From the NCBI GenBank assembly GCA_964342745.1, contig CAYFFW010000001.1, forward strand, positions 1 to 64,000: 64,000 bases of DNA, in the 5' to 3' direction. The notes under the pieces were generated by a model. The model was given only the letters and a program-made list of their open reading frames with translations. It made no database searches and had not been told where the DNA came from. Source of the stretch: AEGEAN-183 sp964342745 (lineage in GTDB: Bacteria; Pseudomonadota; Gammaproteobacteria; Magnimaribacterales; Magnimaribacteraceae). The position numbers and the translations under genes are program-made. Below, piece by piece: positions 59,812-64,000 of this stretch. The stretch's first letter is position 1, and the number at the start of each line of letters is the position of its first letter.

Positions 59812-60903
59812 TTAATTTATAAATTCAGTTATTTCCAAGTCAAATCCTGATAATGGGTATTTTACTTCTGAGCCTAAGACTTTCATCTTTTTTACACCCA
59901 AATCTCTTAGAATTTGTGAACCTATCCCTACGATTCTATTATCAACAGCCTCTGATCTAGTATGTTTTCTTTCACCTTTAAGAAATTTTAAATTTTTTAA
60001 AATCTCTTCAGGTGTTTCTCTTGAAGATAATAGAAGAACTATGCCAGTTTCTTCATCTTGAATCTTCTTTAAAGATTGGGAAAAAGATATCCTGCTTCCA
60101 AATTCATTTATTCGCATAACATCTTGAAGTGTATTGAGGGTTAGAACTCTGACCAAAGTTTCTTTATCAGAAGATATTTTCCCTTTCACCATAGCTAAAT
60201 GAACCTGATTGAAGATCATGTCTTGATAGGCAACTACTAAAAATTCACCATACTCATTATTTATTTTTGTTGACTCTAATTTTTCTACACTCTTTTCATT
60301 AATATTCCTGTAGTGAATTAAATCTGCAATAGTTCCTATCTTAAGATTGTGTTTTTTTGCAAATAGTTCTAAATCTTTTCTTCTAGCCATACTTCCATCT
60401 TCATTCATTATTTCAACTATGACAGCAGCTTCCTCAAGACCGGCTAATTTAGTTAAATCCAGTCCAGCCTCCGTATGACCAGCTCTAGTAAGGACACCTC
60501 CATTGGCAGCTCTAAGTGGAAACACGTGCCCTGGTTGAACAATATCTTTTGGAGAAGCATTCTTTTTTACTGCAGCTAATATAGTTGTAGCTCTGTCTGC
60601 AGCAGAAATGCCTGTTGTGACTCCTTTAGCAGCTTCAATTGAAACAGTGAAAGCAGTACCTTGCTGGGTTCCATTATCTTTTACCATAGGAGCTAGATTG
60701 AGTTGTTCACATTTATCTTCGTTTAAAGCTAAACAAATTAGACCCCTAGCATGGGTAGCCATAAAATTTATACCTTCTGCTGTTACTTTTTCTGCTGCAA
60801 GAATGAGATCTCCTTCATTCTCTCTATCTTCATCATCCATTAAGATGATCATCTTTCCTTCTGAGATATCAGATATTAACTCTTGGATGTTATTAAGTTC
60901 CAT
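59812..60903 (-). CDS. ribB: 3,4-dihydroxy-2-butanone-4-phosphate synthase with degenerate GTP cyclohydrolase II-like domain
   Basis: The N-terminal domain (1-about 200) is a complete RibB: MILMDDEDRENEGDLILAAE, THARGLICLAL, TTGISAADRATT, PGHVFPLRAANGGVL and HTEAGLDLTKLAG. The C-terminal part (about 205-363) aligns with RibA only in outline; the closing DLGVKKMKVLGSEVKYPLSGF is recognisable, but the Cys zinc-binding and catalytic segment of GTP cyclohydrolase II (CLTGDVFGSLRCDCG-like) is absent. It should supply the four-carbon unit but not GTP ring opening. Such RibB hybrids with an inactive RibA half are known in some proteobacteria. A separate ribA is then needed. Confidence 0.9.
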   Translation of the reverse strand: MELNNIQELISDISEGKMIILMDDEDRENEGDLILAAEKVTAEGINFMATHARGLICLALNEDKCEQLNLAPMVKDNGTQQGTAFTVSIEAAKGVTTGISAADRATTILAAVKKNASPKDIVQPGHVFPLRAANGGVLTRAGHTEAGLDLTKLAGLEEAAVIVEIMNEDGSMARRKDLELFAKKHNLKIGTIADLIHYRNINEKSVEKLESTKINNEYGEFLVVAYQDMIFNQVHLAMVKGKISSDKETLVRVLTLNTLQDVMRINEFGSRISFSQSLKKIQDEETGIVLLLSSRETPEEILKNLKFLKGERKHTRSEAVDNRIVGIGSQILRDLGVKKMKVLGSEVKYPLSGFDLEITEFIN

Positions 60904-60905
60904 CT

Positions 60906-62015
60906 TTATAAATAAATTGGTTTAGTTATAAGCTTTGTATCAGGCCCTATGTCACTTTTCTCTATTTGTTCTAACCGAATTGTACCTATGTTTGAAAAAG
61001 AACTTTCAATTTCTGTAAAATTTATTTTATTTTCTCCAAGTTTTATAGGAGCAACATAAAATATGAGTTCATCGATCAAACTAGCTTTGATAAAACTAGT
61101 ATTTATCTTTTGGCCTGCTTCTATCATTAGTGAATTACACTTTAGTCTATTCAAGTGATGCATTACTTGATCTAAAGATACTCTTCCATCTTCTCCGGGT
61201 GCTTCTAAAATATTTACTGGAGGTTGGTCATAGTCAACCTTTCTTAATTTATTGCAAAAGATAGTTGTTTCAAGGCCATCATTGAGAAGGTGCTCATCTC
61301 CTTTTAATTTAAGTTTGCTATCCAAGACATATCTTTTTGGATGAATCTGATTACCTTTATCTTCAAATCCTTTATTTCTAACTGTAAATTTTGGATTATC
61401 TGCTAACACAGTTCCTATACCGGTTAATATTGAATCAGAAGTCGCTCTTAACCTATGGACATCCTCTCTAGATCTTTTCGATGTAATCCATTTCTCACCA
61501 GCAGTTTTAAGTCCTATGCCACCATCCATAGAACATGCAATCTTGCATGTTACAAAAGGTCTCTTCCTATTAACTCTGGAGAAAAAACCTCTATTCATTT
61601 CGAGCGCTTCTTTTTTTAGTAGGCCTGATTGGACTGTTATTCCCGCTTCAGTTAAAGCTGATATCCCATTTTGCAATGGGTCTTCTGCAGCAAAATAGAC
61701 TTCTGATATACCTTCTTTAATTATAGCTTCGGTACAAGCTGGTGTTCTTCCTGAACTACTGCAAGGTTCTAAAGTTACATAGAGAGTACTTCCATAAAGA
61801 AGCTCTTTAGCTTTACTTTGATGATCTTTATAAACATTTTTAATCGCATCTATTTCAGCGTGATCTTTTCCAGGTTTGTGAGTAAAGCCTTTGCCTATTA
61901 CTTTACCGTCTTTAACAATTACAGCCCCTACCATTGGGTTGGGAGGTGACAGATATCTAGCATTTTCTGCAATGGATAGAGCACTTAACATCTGCTCACG
62001 ATGAAAATCTTTCAC
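60906..62015 (-). CDS. ribD: Bifunctional riboflavin deaminase/reductase
   Basis: Performs the deamination and side-chain reduction after GTP ring opening. The 369-residue protein has the deaminase domain (1-about 145) with zinc ligands His (DHAEIDAIKN) and Cys residues in LEPCSSSGRTPACTEAI, and the reductase domain with VTCKIACSMDGGIGLKTAGEKWIT, DSILTGIGTVLADNP and KCNSLMIEAGQKINTSFIKA. The His usual in PCSHxGRTPPC is Ser here. It starts at the nrdR stop and ends 2 bases before ribB, but ribE (riboflavin synthase), often placed between, is missing. Confidence 0.94.
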   Translation of the reverse strand: MKDFHREQMLSALSIAENARYLSPPNPMVGAVIVKDGKVIGKGFTHKPGKDHAEIDAIKNVYKDHQSKAKELLYGSTLYVTLEPCSSSGRTPACTEAIIKEGISEVYFAAEDPLQNGISALTEAGITVQSGLLKKEALEMNRGFFSRVNRKRPFVTCKIACSMDGGIGLKTAGEKWITSKRSREDVHRLRATSDSILTGIGTVLADNPKFTVRNKGFEDKGNQIHPKRYVLDSKLKLKGDEHLLNDGLETTIFCNKLRKVDYDQPPVNILEAPGEDGRVSLDQVMHHLNRLKCNSLMIEAGQKINTSFIKASLIDELIFYVAPIKLGENKINFTEIESSFSNIGTIRLEQIEKSDIGPDTKLITKPIYL

Positions 62016-62470
62016 TAATCTTTAGCTAATTTTTCTACTTCTTCGCTGAATTCAGTGATATCTTCGAATCTTCTGTATACAGAAGCAAACCTTATGAATG
62101 CAACTTCATCTACTCTCCTGAGACGCTTCATTATGACTTCTCCAATAAGTCTGGACCTTACTTCTCTTTCTCCGTAGGACCTGATGTCTTTTTTTATATC
62201 TTCTATTAGTGTTTCAATCTCTTCCTCACCAACTGGTCTTTTCTCTAGGGCTCTAAAAAGGCCTTCTCTTAGTTTTTGTTCATTAAAGGGTTCTCTTAAA
62301 TCATCTCTAGATTTAATTACTTTTGGCATTAATAGTTCAGCTGATTCAAAAGTGGTAAACCTTTCTCCACATTCTGGGCACTCTCTCCTTCTTCGAGTTT
62401 GCGACCCCTCAGCAATAAGACGTGAATCTATAACTTTAGTATCAGAATGGGTACAAAAAGGGCAGTGCAT
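62015..62470 (-). CDS. nrdR: Transcriptional repressor NrdR
   Basis: Represses ribonucleotide reductase operons when dATP is bound. The 151-residue protein has the zinc ribbon MHCPFCTHSDTKVIDSR and RRRECPECGERFTTFE (four Cys), followed by the ATP-cone (PKVIKSRDDLREPFNEQKL and FRALEKRPV), and ends VYRRFEDITEFSEEVEKL. It lies 2 bases after glyA. The glyA-nrdR-ribD order is typical. Confidence 0.96.
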   Translation of the reverse strand: MHCPFCTHSDTKVIDSRLIAEGSQTRRRRECPECGERFTTFESAELLMPKVIKSRDDLREPFNEQKLREGLFRALEKRPVGEEEIETLIEDIKKDIRSYGEREVRSRLIGEVIMKRLRRVDEVAFIRFASVYRRFEDITEFSEEVEKLAKD

Positions 62471-62472
62471 AT

Positions 62473-63735
62473 CTAACTTTTGGTTGAGTAAACTGGAAAT
62501 TGTTCACAGAGAATTTTAACTTCAGATTTCACTCTATTAATCTCATTTTCATCATCTAGGTCTTCTAAGATATCACAAACCCAAGAAGCTACTGTTGACG
62601 ATTCTTTTTCTTTAAAGCCTCTAGTAGTTATAGCTGGCGTTCCAATTCTTAAACCACTTGTTATAAAAGGGGATTCGGGGTCATTTGGTACTGCATTTTT
62701 ATTCACAGTTATATTTGATCTTCCTATAGCAGAATCTGCATCCTTTCCAGTTATTCCTTTTTTAATTAGATCAACTAGGAACATGTGATTCTCAGTTCCT
62801 TTAGAAACTATGTCGACATCGCGTTTCATAAAAGTCTCTGTCATAGTTTTAGCGTTCTTTTTAATTTGTTCTTGATACTCTTTAAATTCAGGTTCTAAAG
62901 CTTCCTTAAAACACACAGCTTTCGCAGCTATAACGTGCATTAAAGGACCCCCTTGAGAGCCAGGGAAAACAGCTGAATTTATCTTTTTTTGAACCTCTTC
63001 ATTTTCTTTTCCTAGTATTAATCCTCCTCTAGGGCCTCTTAGTGTTTTATGAGTAGTTGTTGTAACTAAGTCAGCATGCGGCACTGGATTAGGATATAGA
63101 CCTGCAGCAACTAAGCCTGCAACATGAGCCATATCCACTAATAAATAAGCTCCAACTTCATCAGCAACCTGTCTAAATTTTTCCCAATGGACAATTCCAG
63201 AATAAGCCGAGAATCCAGCTACAATAAGTTTAGGCTTATGTTCTTTAGCTAATTTTTCAACTTGATCATAGTCTATTTCACCATTTTCGGGATTTATTCC
63301 GTACTGATAGGACTCAAAATTCTTACCAGAAAAATTTGCTTTAGCTCCATGAGTTAAGTGTCCTCCATGATCTAAACTCATACCTAATATTGAATCTCCT
63401 GGTTGGCAAAGAGCAAGGTAGACAGCTGCGTTAGCGCTTGTACCTGAATGTGGTTGAACGTTGGCAAAATTTGCTGAAAACAGTTGTTTAGCCCTGTCTA
63501 TAGCTAGATTTTCTGCTATATCAACATATTCACACCCACCGTAATATCTTTTTCCAGAATAACCTTCAGCATATTTATTAGTTAGTACTGATCCTTGAGC
63601 TTCAAGAACTCTAGGTGAGGTATAATTTTCTGAAGCAATAAGTTCTATATGATCTTCTTGTCGATCCATTTCGCCCTTTAAGGAGTTCCAGAGATCAGGA
63701 TCATAGTCTTTGATAGTTAATTTATTTGAGAACAT
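62473..63735 (-). CDS. glyA: Serine hydroxymethyltransferase
   Basis: PLP enzyme that interconverts serine and glycine and charges tetrahydrofolate with C1 units. The 420-residue protein has HIELIASENYTSPRVLEAQG, GYSGKRYYGGCEYVD, VQPHSGTSANAAVYLAL, DMAHVAGLVAAG and the PLP Lys in VTTTTHKTLRGPRGGLIL. Length is standard. The gene is 54 bases from the end of an upstream endonuclease III-like gene on the same strand. Confidence 0.97.
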   Translation of the reverse strand: MFSNKLTIKDYDPDLWNSLKGEMDRQEDHIELIASENYTSPRVLEAQGSVLTNKYAEGYSGKRYYGGCEYVDIAENLAIDRAKQLFSANFANVQPHSGTSANAAVYLALCQPGDSILGMSLDHGGHLTHGAKANFSGKNFESYQYGINPENGEIDYDQVEKLAKEHKPKLIVAGFSAYSGIVHWEKFRQVADEVGAYLLVDMAHVAGLVAAGLYPNPVPHADLVTTTTHKTLRGPRGGLILGKENEEVQKKINSAVFPGSQGGPLMHVIAAKAVCFKEALEPEFKEYQEQIKKNAKTMTETFMKRDVDIVSKGTENHMFLVDLIKKGITGKDADSAIGRSNITVNKNAVPNDPESPFITSGLRIGTPAITTRGFKEKESSTVASWVCDILEDLDDENEINRVKSEVKILCEQFPVYSTKS

Positions 63736-63789
63736 GATTTTTTAGATATCTAATTATACCTAACGACAGAAAACATCTCAGTGCTTAAT

Positions 63790-64000
63790 TTATGGTTTGT
63801 TTGCTTTAATTGGTTTCTTTCTATTGGGGTTTATCTTAGAACAGAGATGACAAGAAAGCCCATAACAACTTCTGGCAGTACAAAATTCTCTACCATACAT
63901 AATTATTTGTATATGTAATCTATTCCAATCTTTCTCAGGGAAAAGTCTTTTTAGATCTTTTTCAGTCTCTTTTACATTATTACCTTTAGTTAAGCCCCAC
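63790..64000 (-). CDS. Endonuclease III-like DNA glycosylase, C-terminal part (truncated by window edge)
   Basis: The last 70 codons of a minus-strand gene, its 5' part outside the window. The fragment reads VKETEKDLKRLFPEKDWNR, then LHIQIIMYGREFCTARSC and YGLSCHLCSKINPNRKK, which aligns with the end of Nth (HxxLIxHGRxxCxAR...). Four Cys are present, but the spacing is C-x4-C-x4-C-x2-C rather than the usual C-x6-C-x2-C-x5-C. An altered Fe-S ligand set or an Nth subfamily is possible. Identification rests on this short segment. Confidence 0.6.
   Translation of the reverse strand, partial: WGLTKGNNVKETEKDLKRLFPEKDWNRLHIQIIMYGREFCTARSCYGLSCHLCSKINPNRKKPIKANKP

Overview
The window is an AT-rich chromosomal segment of a gammaproteobacterium. 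Several gene orders are typical of that class: slmA-argB-algC; aroK-aroB near gltB-gltD with a divergent PBP1A gene; miaA-hflX-hflK-hflC-hisZ-purA; and glyA-nrdR-ribD-ribB-ribH-nusB. Tight packing (no gene-free stretch over about 200 bases), frequent 1-8 base gene overlaps and low GC suggest a compact, possibly streamlined marine genome of the SAR86 or similar type. That placement is inference; no marker search could be run. I see no insertion sequence, prophage, CRISPR array or tRNA.

Layout. 1-88 is the 3' end of a 5S rRNA gene with its terminator. 114-4328 holds a type II pantothenate kinase, a VOC-fold protein and a subtilase-type surface protease. 4365-9202 holds a MatB-like acyl-CoA ligase, a GST-like protein and two tandem diiron ferritin-like proteins, followed by the CobT/CobS chelatase-type pair (9241-12021). 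12134-14683 holds cysE, a crotonase and tesB. 14680-22390 is gltD, gltB, aroB and aroK on the minus strand, with PBP1A divergent. 24795-27622 is slmA, argB and algC. 27714-35962 is a long plus-strand run: ilvE, waaF, a double LPS-core kinase, a GT4 glycosyltransferase, a methyltransferase, an alpha/alpha-toroid protein, a VOC protein and a hydrolase. It continues into a hexapeptide-repeat protein, a penicillin-acylase-family Ntn hydrolase and a two-domain HCCA isomerase/DsbA-like protein (to 40001). 40006-47890 mixes LPS inner-core genes (hldE, hldD, an LpxL-like acyltransferase, waaA) with a secreted phosphodiesterase-type enzyme, a methyltransferase, an alpha/beta hydrolase and a secreted duplicated-domain protein. 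47902-49723 is the nitrogen regulon pair glnK-amtB behind a clear sigma-54 promoter and two NtrC-like sites. 49817-56336 is miaA-hflX-hflK-hflC-hisZ-purA without hfq. 56333-58949 holds a small unknown protein and a DUF3604 protein. 58936-63735 is the riboflavin/nrdR/glyA run on the minus strand, and the window ends in the 3' part of an endonuclease III-like gene.

How the genes work together. Heptose synthesis (hldE, hldD), its transfer (waaF), Kdo transfer (waaA), lipid A acylation (LpxL-like) and core phosphorylation (WaaP-like) together indicate a heptose-containing, phosphorylated LPS inner core. gltBD, glnK and amtB form the ammonium assimilation arm. The least understood parts are the diiron pair next to cobST, the translationally coupled run from the methyltransferase to the dual HCCA protein, and the duplicated secreted protein at 43892.
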